Shown in pieces: positions 25,284-35,079 of a stretch of 64,000 bases of DNA (within the stretch, counting starts at the first letter, position 1; every line of letters starts with the position of its first letter). The notes beneath the pieces are model-generated. The model did not search any database and was not told where the DNA came from. It was given only the letters and a program-made list of their open reading frames with translations. Origin of the DNA: Ga0077527 sp032128415 (GTDB lineage Bacteria; Pseudomonadota; Gammaproteobacteria; Burkholderiales; SG8-41). The stretch spans positions 1-64,000 of the forward strand of contig JAQBGW010000125.1 in NCBI GenBank assembly GCA_032128415.1, in the 5' to 3' direction. Both the position numbers and the translations under genes were made by a program.

Positions 25284-25757
25284 CTAAAAACCCCAGGGTC
25301 CCGCGGGCAGTTGCACTTGCAGCAGCTTTACGAACAATATCCAGAAACCAGCCGTAGCCCCCAGCCCGACGCAAAGCGCCGCGATGAACGAGCGCCGGTA
25401 AATCACCATCACCAGAAACAGCACCAGCAACAAGAAGCTGACGACGAAGCCAGCCGGTTCCAGTAGTGCAATCGACACCGCGAGTCCGGTCCAGCCCAAC
25501 AGCACGCGCCGGGTGCCTTTCCAGTTGATTTTCGCCACTGGCTGCTGGCGAAAGACGGCAAAGAGATGCCGGAGTACGACGACCGTCGCCAGCGCAATGA
25601 TTGCCGATCCAATCCAAAGCGGGAAAAACCCCGGCCCAGGACCGTCTGGCGTCACATACACCCAGTCACGTGCCTGCTGCACGATCGACACACCCAGCGC
25701 AATCAACAGGCCAGCCGCAACCAACTCGCTCTTGTTCAGCGATTTCCAGAAATTCAT
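25284..25757 (-). CDS. tctB: TTT transporter small membrane subunit (TctB)
   Basis: A protein of about 157 residues with four predicted membrane helices, typical of TctB. GPGFFPLWIGSAIIALA is the family signature and the end LFVKLLQVQLPAGPWGF is also characteristic. The start is uncertain: ATG at 25757 is favoured; a TTG 51 bases upstream would add a basic leader. It is the first gene of the tctB-tctA-bug operon and sits 8 bases before tctA. Confidence 0.88.
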   Translation of the reverse strand: MNFWKSLNKSELVAAGLLIALGVSIVQQARDWVYVTPDGPGPGFFPLWIGSAIIALATVVVLRHLFAVFRQQPVAKINWKGTRRVLLGWTGLAVSIALLEPAGFVVSFLLLVLFLVMVIYRRSFIAALCVGLGATAGFWILFVKLLQVQLPAGPWGF

Positions 25758-25898
25758 TGTGGCTGCGACACGCACCGTGTGCCTCTTCTTCCGTGATTTT
25801 GTCGCCAAGCCCGGATCAAGCCGAGTTTTAAGCTACACCTGCATTCCATAGCCGGCATGCCCAAAAGCCGTGCGTAAGAGACCGATTTTTCCGTAGCG

Positions 25899-26294
25899 CT
25901 AGACCGGCTTTGGATTTCTCTTGTAACGCCCAACTGGCACGATTTCCGCGGTGGTGCCGCCCGGCGCAATGAATTTCACCGGTATCACACCGAGATCACT
26001 GACGATGGTGCAGCCGTATTTTTTGATTTCAGCGGCATATTTTTCGACATCATCGACTTCAATGGCGAAATGATGGATGCATGGGCCTTCGCCGGATGCT
26101 TTGGACTCCGCCGACTGCGTGCCTTCGTCATACTTGATCAACGTAAAATCCAGATCGCCGTCGGTCAGATGTCGCGACACATGATCGCGTGTTTTTTTGG
26201 TTACGACTTCCTTGAACCCGAAAACATTCTGGTAGAACTCTGTGGTCTTTTCCAGGTCTTCAACCTTTAACGCCAAATGCACAATACGGTTCAT
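25899..26294 (-). CDS. VOC-family (glyoxalase-like) metalloenzyme
   Basis: A 131-residue single-module vicinal-oxygen-chelate protein. It begins MNRIVHLALKVEDLEKTTEFY and has paired metal-site residues (His6, His in CIHHFAIEV, Glu in TTAEIVPVG). The fold covers glyoxalase I, dioxygenases and epimerases, so the reaction is open. Start at the ATG at 26294 with GGGAG upstream. It stands alone between the TTT operon and a substrate-binding-like gene on the same strand, with short gaps (30 bases to the latter) that allow co-transcription. Confidence 0.8.
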   Translation of the reverse strand: MNRIVHLALKVEDLEKTTEFYQNVFGFKEVVTKKTRDHVSRHLTDGDLDFTLIKYDEGTQSAESKASGEGPCIHHFAIEVDDVEKYAAEIKKYGCTIVSDLGVIPVKFIAPGGTTAEIVPVGRYKRNPKPV

Positions 26295-26324
26295 GGATAC
26301 TCCCAATTTTATTTTTGCTCTGCG

Positions 26325-27029
26325 TCAGGAATCGATTTCATAACCAGCCGCCAGGAGATTCGGCCGAAACTCAGCAGCAGTCAACCGACGCACGAACTCC
26401 CGGGCCAGTTCAGGTTGCGCCGCGTGGACGGCGACTCCTGCGGCATAAACGGTTTTGATCTGGAATTCATCCGGCAGCGGCGCGACCAGCGTGACGCCTT
26501 TGTTGGGCAGAATTTCAGTGTTCTGGGTAATGCCCAGTTCCAGCACACCATTGCTGGCGGCCAGCCAGTTCATCGCTGCAAAACCATTCGGATAAAACTG
26601 CATGCGATCTTCAACCTGCGTGGCCACGCCCAGACGCTCCATCAGCTTCATCACAATCTTGCCGGCTGTCGCCGTTGCCGGGTCGGGACAGACAATAACC
26701 GACGCAGCAAGGATATTGCCGCGTAGCGCCTCACGGGTGCGCACTTCCGGCAGCGGCGTGCCCGCACGCACCGCGACTCCGGTGCCGACCTTGCCGATAT
26801 CGGTCACCGAAGACACGGCAACCATCCCGCCTGACACCAGATCCTGGATCAGTTGCGCACTGAGAATAATCACGTCCACCGGCTCGCCGCCAACCATGCG
26901 CGCCTTCATGGCGCCTACCGCACCGAAAGCGGCTTCGACGTTGTGCCCGGTTTCGCGGATCAGCTCAGTAATCGCCTGCCCGCACACGGCCTGGGCTGCC
27001 CCGGCGCTCAGCACGCGCAATATCGCCAT
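26325..27029 (-). CDS. ModA-like periplasmic-binding-fold protein without signal peptide
   Basis: A 234-residue protein of the molybdate-binding/extracellular solute-binding type II fold: VLSAGAAQAV, GAVGAMKARMVGGEPVDVIIL and NGFAAMNWLAASNGVLELGITQ. The frame has an excellent ribosome site (GGAGGGGA) before the ATG at 27029, and the protein starts directly with the fold (MAILRVLSAG), so it has no signal peptide or lipobox. It could work in the cytoplasm as a sensor or enzyme-like protein, unlike true ModA. No modB or modC is nearby. The upstream extension in the same frame contains no hydrophobic segment either. Confidence 0.75.
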   Translation of the reverse strand: MAILRVLSAGAAQAVCGQAITELIRETGHNVEAAFGAVGAMKARMVGGEPVDVIILSAQLIQDLVSGGMVAVSSVTDIGKVGTGVAVRAGTPLPEVRTREALRGNILAASVIVCPDPATATAGKIVMKLMERLGVATQVEDRMQFYPNGFAAMNWLAASNGVLELGITQNTEILPNKGVTLVAPLPDEFQIKTVYAAGVAVHAAQPELAREFVRRLTAAEFRPNLLAAGYEIDS

Positions 27030-27147
27030 GTCCCTCTCCCCTCCGGAATTGGATAAACGCCCGATGTTACCAGCAACACCCGGCGAACTCCTACCCCTGC
27101 ACTGCTCCGCCTTGCCCGAAAAGCGGGCTAGGCATACTGTCCACGCC

Positions 27148-27471
27148 ATGAAACGCGTTCATAACGCCCGGCATATGACGGAAGCGCATCTGATCCGGGG
27201 ATTCCTGCAATCGCACGGCATCGAAACCATCGTCAGAGGGGACTTTCTGACCGGCGGCTGGGGCGAGCTGCCGGTGGACGTCTGCGCGGTCTGGGTCACT
27301 GACGACGCGCGCTTTGCAGAGGCCGACCAACTGGTGCAGGATTTCCTGAAAGGCGCGCTGGCGCGCATCCACGGCGGCAATGCCTGGGTATGCACTCATT
27401 GCGGCGAACACATCGAGGGGCAGTTCACTGCCTGTTGGCAATGCGGCGCGCAAGGTCCTGTGCCTGCCTGA
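27148..27471 (+). CDS. DUF2007 protein with C-terminal zinc ribbon
   Basis: A 107-residue cytoplasmic protein. Residues 1-70 form a DUF2007 (ferredoxin-like, putative signal transducing) domain: MTEAHLIRGFLQSHGIETIV and WVTDDARFAEADQLVQDFL. Residues 80-100 form a four-Cys zinc ribbon, Cys82-x2-Cys85 and Cys96-x2-Cys99. The function of the family is not established. The gene is alone on the + strand between two minus-strand genes. Confidence 0.75.
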   Translation: MKRVHNARHMTEAHLIRGFLQSHGIETIVRGDFLTGGWGELPVDVCAVWVTDDARFAEADQLVQDFLKGALARIHGGNAWVCTHCGEHIEGQFTACWQCGAQGPVPA

Positions 27472-27583
27472 TCAGATCAATAGAATCAGCGTAATTTTTC
27501 AACGGCTTACCGCGCCCGCTACGAGAGTGAATGGGGCAACGTGAGTTATTTTAAAAGTTACACTGACCCTGTTTATTCCAAAA

Positions 27584-28750
27584 TCAGCTGGCGACTTCGC
27601 GCATCACTTTATACAACGCCGCCTTCGCCTCGAAACCGACGCCCGGCACCTGCGGCAAACCGACATACCCGTTGACCACCGGCGTGCCGTCGGCGAATCC
27701 ACCGAACGGCTGAAACACATCGGGATAGGATTCGTTGCCGCCCAGCCCGAGGCCGGCGGCAATGTTGAGCGACATCTGATGCCCGCCGTGCGGAATGCAG
27801 CGCCGCGACGACCAGCCGTTTTGCTCCAGCATCTGCAGTGTGCGCAGATATTCCACCAGTCCGTAGGACAGCGCACAGTCAAACTGCAGCCAGTCACGGT
27901 CCGGGCGCATGCCGCCATAGCGGATCAGGTTGCGCGCATCCTGCATGGAAAACAGGTTTTCACCGGTGGCCATCGGTTTTGAATAATGATTGGCCAGCTC
28001 AGCCTGCAACGCGTAATCCAGCGGGTCCCCCGCCTCCTCGTACCAATAAAGACCGTAGGGTTCCAGCGCTTTGGCATACTCGACCGCAGTTTTCAGATCA
28101 AAGCGGCCATTGGCGTCCACCGCCACGCACTCCGCCTTGCCCGTCACCTGAATCACCGCTTCGATGCGCCGCAGATCGTCGGCCAGCGATACACCGCCGA
28201 TTTTCATCTTGACCACGGTGTAACCGAGATCCAGATATTTCTGCATCTCGCTGCGCAGTGCGTCGAGATTCTTGCCGGGGTAGTAATAACCGCCCGCGGC
28301 ATACACAAATACTTTCTCATCCGCTTTGCCGTTGCGGTAACGATCAGCCAGCAATCGGTATAACGGCTTGCCCTCGATTTTAGCCACCGCGTCCCACACC
28401 GCCATGTCGATGACGCCGACGGCCACTGAACGCTCACCGTGGCCGCCGGGTTTTTCATTGGCCATCGCGCAGGACCACACCTTGTGCGGATCGAGATTAC
28501 TGCCGTCGTCACTGACCAGCGTCGCCGGATCGGCCGCCAGCACTCGTGGAATAAAACGCTCAGCCAGCAAACCGGCCTGCGCGTAGCGGCCATTGGAATT
28601 AAAGCCATAACCGATCACCGGCTTGCCATCACGCTGCACGTCGGTAACGACGGCCACCACGCTCGCTGTCATTTTCGAAAAATCGATGTAGGCGTTGCGG
28701 ATTGCGGAGGCCAGCGGGATGGCTCTGGAGTGTATGGCGGTGATTTTCAT
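27584..28750 (-). CDS. tarD: Enolase-superfamily dehydratase, probable D-tartrate dehydratase
   Basis: A 388-residue mandelate-racemase-subgroup enzyme. The sequence resembles Bradyrhizobium TarD as I remember it, including GYGFNSNGRYAQ, KPGGHGERSVAVG, VFVYAAGGYYYPGK and CIPHGGHQMSLNIA. Catalytic Lys183 in KMKIGG and His321 have the same spacing (138 residues) as Lys184/His322 of TarD, and Asp212, Glu239 and Glu264 can hold Mg2+. The reaction would be D-tartrate to oxaloacetate plus water. It is not in an obvious operon. The specificity call is by similarity; another acid sugar is possible. Confidence 0.8.
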   Translation of the reverse strand: MKITAIHSRAIPLASAIRNAYIDFSKMTASVVAVVTDVQRDGKPVIGYGFNSNGRYAQAGLLAERFIPRVLAADPATLVSDDGSNLDPHKVWSCAMANEKPGGHGERSVAVGVIDMAVWDAVAKIEGKPLYRLLADRYRNGKADEKVFVYAAGGYYYPGKNLDALRSEMQKYLDLGYTVVKMKIGGVSLADDLRRIEAVIQVTGKAECVAVDANGRFDLKTAVEYAKALEPYGLYWYEEAGDPLDYALQAELANHYSKPMATGENLFSMQDARNLIRYGGMRPDRDWLQFDCALSYGLVEYLRTLQMLEQNGWSSRRCIPHGGHQMSLNIAAGLGLGGNESYPDVFQPFGGFADGTPVVNGYVGLPQVPGVGFEAKAALYKVMREVAS

Positions 28751-28791
28751 AATAAACTTTGTGTTTTAAAACAATGAGTTACATTTATTTT

Positions 28792-29565
28792 CTAAAGCTC
28801 ATTCGCCACTACTGCATTGGGATTATCCGTGGCAATCCGCCCGTCCACCAGATTGACAATACGGTCACAACGCGCCGCCAGCCGCGGATCGTGGGTAACG
28901 ATCAGCAGCGCCGTGCCCCGCTCACGGTTGAAGCGGCGCAGCATTTCAAAAATACTGTCGCTGGTCTGCGTATCCAGATTACCCGTGGGTTCATCCGCCA
29001 GCACCAGTTGCGGCGAGCGCACCAGCGCACGCGCAATCGCCACACGCTGTTGCATGCCGCCCGACAGTTCCCCCGGTTTCTTGTCGTATGCCTCGTGCAA
29101 GCCCACCGCATCCAGCAATGCCGCAGCACGCGCACGCATGTCGATGGCCCCCTGCGCGCGTCCCTGACCCTTATTTTCAGACTTATTTTCAGACTTACCG
29201 CCGAACCGATGACCTATCAATCCCGGCAACATTACATTCTCCAGCGCTGTGAAAGCCGGTAGCAGATGGTGAAACTGGAATATAAAACCCAGATCCGCGT
29301 GTCGAGAATGGGTGCGCTCATCATCATTGAAACCCGTCACATCGCGACCGGCCAGGTGGTAACTGCCGCCCGAACCGCCTTCGAGCAGGCCGATGATATT
29401 GAGCAATGTGCTTTTGCCTGAACCCGAAGGCCCGATCAGCGCTGTGAATTCGCCCGGCTGTATGGTCAGGTCGATGCCGTGCAGGACTTCTTCGGCATTG
29501 GGCAGTCCCGCATTGTAGGTTTTGCGCAATCCCTGCAGATGCACCAATGGTCCACTCGTCGTCAC
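28792..29565 (-). CDS. ABC transporter ATPase, LolD/MacB type
   Basis: A 257-residue ATPase with Walker A GPSGSGKST (45-53), signature LSGGMQQRVAIARAL and Walker B LVLADEPTGNLD. It belongs to the MacB/LolD/FtsE group, which drives mechanotransmission rather than classical import. An unusual insert before the signature domain contains KSENKSEN, coded by a 12-bp tandem repeat at about 29172-29197. With the permease and adaptor genes next to it, it makes an adaptor-permease-ATPase system. It starts 6 bases after the permease gene. Confidence 0.9.
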   Translation of the reverse strand: MTTSGPLVHLQGLRKTYNAGLPNAEEVLHGIDLTIQPGEFTALIGPSGSGKSTLLNIIGLLEGGSGGSYHLAGRDVTGFNDDERTHSRHADLGFIFQFHHLLPAFTALENVMLPGLIGHRFGGKSENKSENKGQGRAQGAIDMRARAAALLDAVGLHEAYDKKPGELSGGMQQRVAIARALVRSPQLVLADEPTGNLDTQTSDSIFEMLRRFNRERGTALLIVTHDPRLAARCDRIVNLVDGRIATDNPNAVVANEL

Positions 29566-29571
29566 TGCTCA

Positions 29572-30794
<1,223 letters not shown>

Positions 30795-30798
<4 letters not shown>

Positions 30799-30862
30799 GG
30801 TTGGGTTGCGTCAATATCCAACGCAGTCATGGCTGGGACAGCCCGATTTCAATTGCGGTCAT
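30795..30862 (-). repeat. 32-bp tandem repeats copying the adaptor/permease stop-start junction
   Basis: ATGAC[CT]GC starts occur at 30862, 30830 and 30798, exactly 32 bases apart. The first overlaps the adaptor stop (ATGA). The first two open 11-codon frames (MTAIEIGLSQP and MTALDIDATQP) that each end in TGA overlapping the next ATG; the third is the true permease start (MTALGFELTV). The copies have diverged, so the duplication is not recent. Confidence 0.75.
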
Positions 30863-32082
30863 TTCCGATCCTGTACTCTGGCGCCGGCTTCGACATCACG
30901 GTTGAGGATCACGTGCTCACCGGCCTTCAAACCGTCGGCGATCGCCACGCGACCTTGCGTCTGCAGGCCCGCACGCACCGGCACCTTCACTGCCACGCCA
31001 TCGCGTTCCACCAGCACCCAGGGCTTGTCGGTCTGTAACTGACGCACGCCATCGGCAGGCAACATCATTGCCTGCTTCAACAGCGGACCCTGCAAATCAA
31101 TCGATATGGTCATATCGGATTTGAGCAAGGCCGGCGGTTTGGCCACATCGAAGCGCAGTTCAACAGTGCCGCGTGCAGCGTCGATGCCTGGCGAGATGTA
31201 ATTCACCACGGCCTCAAAACGCTCGGCAGGAAACGCATCGGCTGCCGCCGTCGCCACCGCGCCCGTTTTGATCAAAGGCAGATTTTTTTCATCAACCTGC
31301 ACGATCAACCGTACCGGTCCGTCGAGCGCGAGACTCATCATGCGCCGCGCAGCTTGTGCAATGTCGCCGGGCTCGATCACCCGCTCCAGCACCACTCCCG
31401 CCGCGGGCGCGCGGATCTGCGTCTGCGCCAATTTTGCATTGGCCAATGCCAGCGCAGCCTCGGCCTCAGCCAGAGCGCTCTGCGCCTGTTGCGCTTCAGC
31501 ACCGGACACCGACTGCGCCCCGGGTTGGGCCCGCGCGCCGGCCAGCTGGCTGCGGGCGACATCGAGTTGCCGGTCGGCCTCATCGACCCGCGACTGACTG
31601 ACAAATCCCTGCGCCACCAGATCACGCGCGCGCTTTGCCTCGTGTTCGGCGACCTCCAGATTGGCTGCAGCCTGTTGCTGCGCAGCCTGTGCCGTCGGCA
31701 ATGCCAGCGTCTGCACTGATGAAACTCTTGCCTGTGCCCGCGCCACCGCGGCGCGCGCCTGCGCTGCCGCAGCGGCGAGTTCCCCGCGTTCGAGCTCAAC
31801 CAGAATCTGATCGGCCACGATGCGCGCACCCTCGCGCACCAGTACTTTTTCGACGCGGGCTGTAATCGTGGCACCGATATCCACCCGTGCCGGCGGCAGC
31901 ACACGACCACTGGCGACTACGCTGGTCTGCACATCGGCAGCGGTTACCGTCACCAAATCCACCGCAACGGGCTTGGTCCGATTGGCGAACAGGATCGCGG
32001 CAGCAGCCACGATAACAATTGCGGCAATCAGCAGAATACGGCGCATGCGTGTACCGCGAAAGACATTAAAACCACCTGACAA
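30859..32082 (-). CDS. HlyD-type periplasmic adaptor (membrane fusion) protein
   Basis: A 407-residue protein when started at TTG 32082 (GAGAGGA eight bases upstream); the ATG at 32046 is the alternative. One N-terminal helix (RRILLIAAIVIVAAAAILF) anchors it. It then shows a split lipoyl domain, a long Ala-rich coiled-coil hairpin (AQARAAVARAQARV and onwards) and beta-barrel domains (ITARVEKVLVREG, RAPAAGVVLERVIEPGD). It resembles MacA/AcrA adaptors and would link the permease to an outer-membrane channel; no TolC-like gene is in the window. First gene of the operon. Confidence 0.88.
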   Translation of the reverse strand: MSGGFNVFRGTRMRRILLIAAIVIVAAAAILFANRTKPVAVDLVTVTAADVQTSVVASGRVLPPARVDIGATITARVEKVLVREGARIVADQILVELERGELAAAAAQARAAVARAQARVSSVQTLALPTAQAAQQQAAANLEVAEHEAKRARDLVAQGFVSQSRVDEADRQLDVARSQLAGARAQPGAQSVSGAEAQQAQSALAEAEAALALANAKLAQTQIRAPAAGVVLERVIEPGDIAQAARRMMSLALDGPVRLIVQVDEKNLPLIKTGAVATAAADAFPAERFEAVVNYISPGIDAARGTVELRFDVAKPPALLKSDMTISIDLQGPLLKQAMMLPADGVRQLQTDKPWVLVERDGVAVKVPVRAGLQTQGRVAIADGLKAGEHVILNRDVEAGARVQDRK

Positions 32083-32349
32083 ATTAAAATTCCTCTCCCA
32101 AATTTCATCCCCTCTCTCCCGTATGCGAGGAGACAAGGGCACACTTGAAGCGAAGCAGGGTTAGGGTGAGGGAACGTGAATCGAACATACTGTCACGCGC
32201 TTCAGGTGACAAGCATTTGCATGACGAACTCCGGTAGAACCGCTATTTTAAAGGAAACCTTGTGGCTCCCTGCTTAGAAATCCGGCGCATCAGGCCCAAT
32301 GTTAAACTTCCAGTCAGTAATCGTATTGGGCAATACCAAGGAGAACGTC

Positions 32350-32556
32350 ATGAAAATATTAGTGATCGCTGTTCAGGTTGTCCTGCTCGCCGGCTGTGGC
32401 GTCGAAGTTGCGACGACAGCCGCCACCAGCGCGGCCATCAAGAAACAGGAAATTGAAGCCGGGAAACAAACCAAGGAAATGATGGAGAAGAAAATCGATC
32501 AGGCGACCCAGGCCATGCAGCAGCGTGCCGAGCAGCAGGGCAAGGTGGACAAGTAA
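32350..32556 (+). CDS. Small lipoprotein
   Basis: A 68-residue protein with a lipoprotein signal: MKILVIAVQVVLLAGC, with the lipobox LAGC placing the acylated Cys at residue 16. The mature part is about 50 residues, highly charged and probably one helix or coiled coil (KKQEIEAGKQTKEMMEKKID). The start has AAGGAG eight bases upstream. No family recognised. It sits between two minus-strand operons. Confidence 0.75.
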   Translation: MKILVIAVQVVLLAGCGVEVATTAATSAAIKKQEIEAGKQTKEMMEKKIDQATQAMQQRAEQQGKVDK

Positions 32557-32607
32557 ATCGGGGCGGGCGAAGACAAGTGTCACTGGGGATTGACCCGTCG
32601 CCGATCC

Positions 32608-33789
32608 TCAAATAGCTCCCGCTATTTTCAACGCCTGAATTTCGGCGTTTCCGTAACCCAATCCCAGCAATATGGATTCGGTGTGCTCTCCCACCGCCGG
32701 CACCGGATCCATGCGCGGCTCGACATCGGTAAATGAAGCTGCAGGCAGCAGCGCGGGGATAACGCCCGCCGGCGTATCCACTTCACGCCAGCGTTGACGC
32801 GCCGCGAGTTGCGGATGATTCCACACCTCGTCCGGCATATTAAGCCGGGCATTGGCGATGTCGGCGGCGTCGAGTTTGGCGATCACTTCCGCTGCGGTCC
32901 ACGACGCGAATGTTTTTTCTATCAGCGCAATAACCTCGGCGCGTGCCGCATTGCGCTTGGTATTGTTGTCGTAGCGTGAATCGTTCGCCAGTTGCGGCTG
33001 GCCCAGCACCTGGGCACAGAAGCTCGCCCATTCGCGTTCGTTCTGGATGCCGAACATGACATCGCCATCTTTCGCACGAAAGCGGCCATAGGGCACGATG
33101 GTGGCGTGGTCGGGACCGCTGCGCTGCGGGGTCTTGCCGGAGAAATGCGTGTAATACAGCGGATGCCCCATCCACTCGGCCATGGTTTCAAACATGCTCA
33201 GGTCGATGCGCGTGCCCTCGCCCGTGCGCTCGCGGTTGTAGAGCGCGCCGAGAATGGCGGCATAGGCATGCAACCCGGTGCCGATGTCGGTAATGGAAAT
33301 GCCGACCTTGGCCGGTGACTCCGGCGTACCAGTCAGCGACAGCACCCCCGCTTCGCTCTGCACCAGCAGGTCGTAAGCTTTCTTTTTCGCGTAAGGACCA
33401 GTATCGCCATAACCCGAAATGTCGCATACGATCAGCCGCGGATGTCTGGCGCGCAGCGTATCGGCGCCCAGGCCCAGGCGCTTGGCTGCGCCCGGCGCGA
33501 GGTTCTGGATGAACACGTCGGCGCCGGCGATCAGCTTGCCGAGGATTTCTCCAGCCTTGGGGTGCTTGACGTCCAGCGTCAGGCTTTCCTTGGAGCGATT
33601 CAGCCAGACGAAGTACGCCGATAGGCCTTTGACGGTCTGGTCGTAGTCACGAGCGAAATCGCCGACTTTCGGCCGCTCGATCTTGATAACGCGAGCGCCG
33701 AGGTCGGCAAGCTGGCGCGAGCAGAACGGCGCGGCAACGGCCTGTTCGAGGGAAACGACGGTGATGCCTGCCAGCGGGAGTGCGGCCAT
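32608..33789 (-). CDS. Class III CoA transferase (CaiB/BaiF family)
   Basis: A 393-residue CoA transferase. The catalytic aspartate is Asp140 in KKKAYDLLVQSEAGVL, with nucleotide-loop features SLEQAVAAPFCSRQLADLGARVIKIE split over residues 13-38. Such enzymes move CoA between carboxylic acids, for example succinyl-CoA to an itaconate-, mesaconate- or citramalate-type acid. It overlaps the acyl-CoA dehydrogenase gene by one base (TGATG), so both are translated together and probably work on the same substrate. Substrate not deducible. Confidence 0.9.
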   Translation of the reverse strand: MAALPLAGITVVSLEQAVAAPFCSRQLADLGARVIKIERPKVGDFARDYDQTVKGLSAYFVWLNRSKESLTLDVKHPKAGEILGKLIAGADVFIQNLAPGAAKRLGLGADTLRARHPRLIVCDISGYGDTGPYAKKKAYDLLVQSEAGVLSLTGTPESPAKVGISITDIGTGLHAYAAILGALYNRERTGEGTRIDLSMFETMAEWMGHPLYYTHFSGKTPQRSGPDHATIVPYGRFRAKDGDVMFGIQNEREWASFCAQVLGQPQLANDSRYDNNTKRNAARAEVIALIEKTFASWTAAEVIAKLDAADIANARLNMPDEVWNHPQLAARQRWREVDTPAGVIPALLPAASFTDVEPRMDPVPAVGEHTESILLGLGYGNAEIQALKIAGAI

Positions 33790-34964
33790 CAGAAACTGCG
33801 GGGCATACCCAGAATGTGCTCCCCGACATAAGACAGAATCAAGTTGGTCGAGATCGGCGCCACTTGATACAGCCGCGTCTCACGGAATTTGCGCTCAATA
33901 TCGTATTCGGCGGCGAACCCGAAACCGCCGTGGGTCTGCAGGCAGGCGTTGGCCGCCTCCCATGACGCATCGGCCGCCAGCAGCTTGGCCATATTGGCTT
34001 CGGCGCCGCAGGGCTGGTTGGCATCGAACAGCGCCGCTGCCTTGTAGCGCATCAGGTTCGCCGCTTCGACATTGACGTAGCTGCGCGCAATCGGAAACTG
34101 CACGCCCTGGTTCTGGCCGATGGGCCGGTCGAACACCACGCGGTCTTTCGCGTAATTGGTCGCACGCTCGACGAACCAGTAACCGTCACCGATGCATTCC
34201 GCGGCAATCAGGATGCGCTCGGCGTTGAGGCCGTCGAGGATGTATTTGAAACCGCGCCCTTCCTCGCCGATCAGATTTTCGGCAGGAATTTCGAGATTGT
34301 CGAAAAACAACTCATTGGTCTCATGGTTGACCATGTTGCGGATCGGTTTGACAGTCATGCCCTTTTTCAGCGCATCGCGCAGATCGACGATGAAGATCGA
34401 CATGCCTTCGGATTTTTTCTTGACCTCCGCCAGCGGCGTGGTACGCGCGAGCAGGATCATCAACTCGGAATGCTGGACGCGCGAGATCCATACTTTCTGA
34501 CCGTTGACGACGTAGCAATCGCCCTTCTTGACCGCGACAGTCTTGATTTTAGTGGTATCGGTGCCGGCGCCAGGTTCGGTGACGCCCATCGACTGCAGCC
34601 GCAGTTCGCCGGTAGCGATTTTCGGCAGATATTTTTTCTTTTGCGCTTCAGAACCGTGGCGCAGCAGCGTGCCCATGTTGTACATCTGGCCGTGGCAGGC
34701 GCCGGAATTGCCGCCGGAACGGTTGATTTCTTCCATGATGATCGACGCCTCGGTCAGCGTCAGCCCGGAACCGCCGTATTCCTCCGGGATCAGCGCCGAC
34801 AGCCAGCCGGCCTCGGTCAGTGCGCTGACAAAGGCGTCAGGGTAGCCGCGGGCCTCGTCAATTTGCTGCCAATAGGCGTTGTCGAACTGGTTACACACGG
34901 CACGCACGCCTTCGCGCAGGTCGATATGGCTGTTCTGGTCGGGTATGGACCGCATGGAATTCAC
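33789..34964 (-). CDS. Acyl-CoA dehydrogenase
   Basis: A 391-residue FAD-dependent acyl-CoA dehydrogenase with MGVTEPGAGTDTTKIKT (FAD contact) and CLQTHGGFGFAAEYDIERKFRETRLYQVAPIS. In most family members the last segment reads Y-E-G-T and supplies the catalytic Glu; here it is Y-Q-V-A-P, so the base must be elsewhere or the reaction differs. It is paired with a CoA transferase gene, a common start module for activating and oxidising a carboxylic acid. Confidence 0.88.
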   Translation of the reverse strand: MNSMRSIPDQNSHIDLREGVRAVCNQFDNAYWQQIDEARGYPDAFVSALTEAGWLSALIPEEYGGSGLTLTEASIIMEEINRSGGNSGACHGQMYNMGTLLRHGSEAQKKKYLPKIATGELRLQSMGVTEPGAGTDTTKIKTVAVKKGDCYVVNGQKVWISRVQHSELMILLARTTPLAEVKKKSEGMSIFIVDLRDALKKGMTVKPIRNMVNHETNELFFDNLEIPAENLIGEEGRGFKYILDGLNAERILIAAECIGDGYWFVERATNYAKDRVVFDRPIGQNQGVQFPIARSYVNVEAANLMRYKAAALFDANQPCGAEANMAKLLAADASWEAANACLQTHGGFGFAAEYDIERKFRETRLYQVAPISTNLILSYVGEHILGMPRSF

Positions 34965-35079
34965 AGTATGAAAATTCAGGAGAGGCGCCGATTATAAACG
35001 ACCCCTCTCAACGGCCATGAAGATTGGAGCGCCCGCCTAAAACGTCTACACTGCCCGTTCCCGCAAGAAAGGAGTTCCG

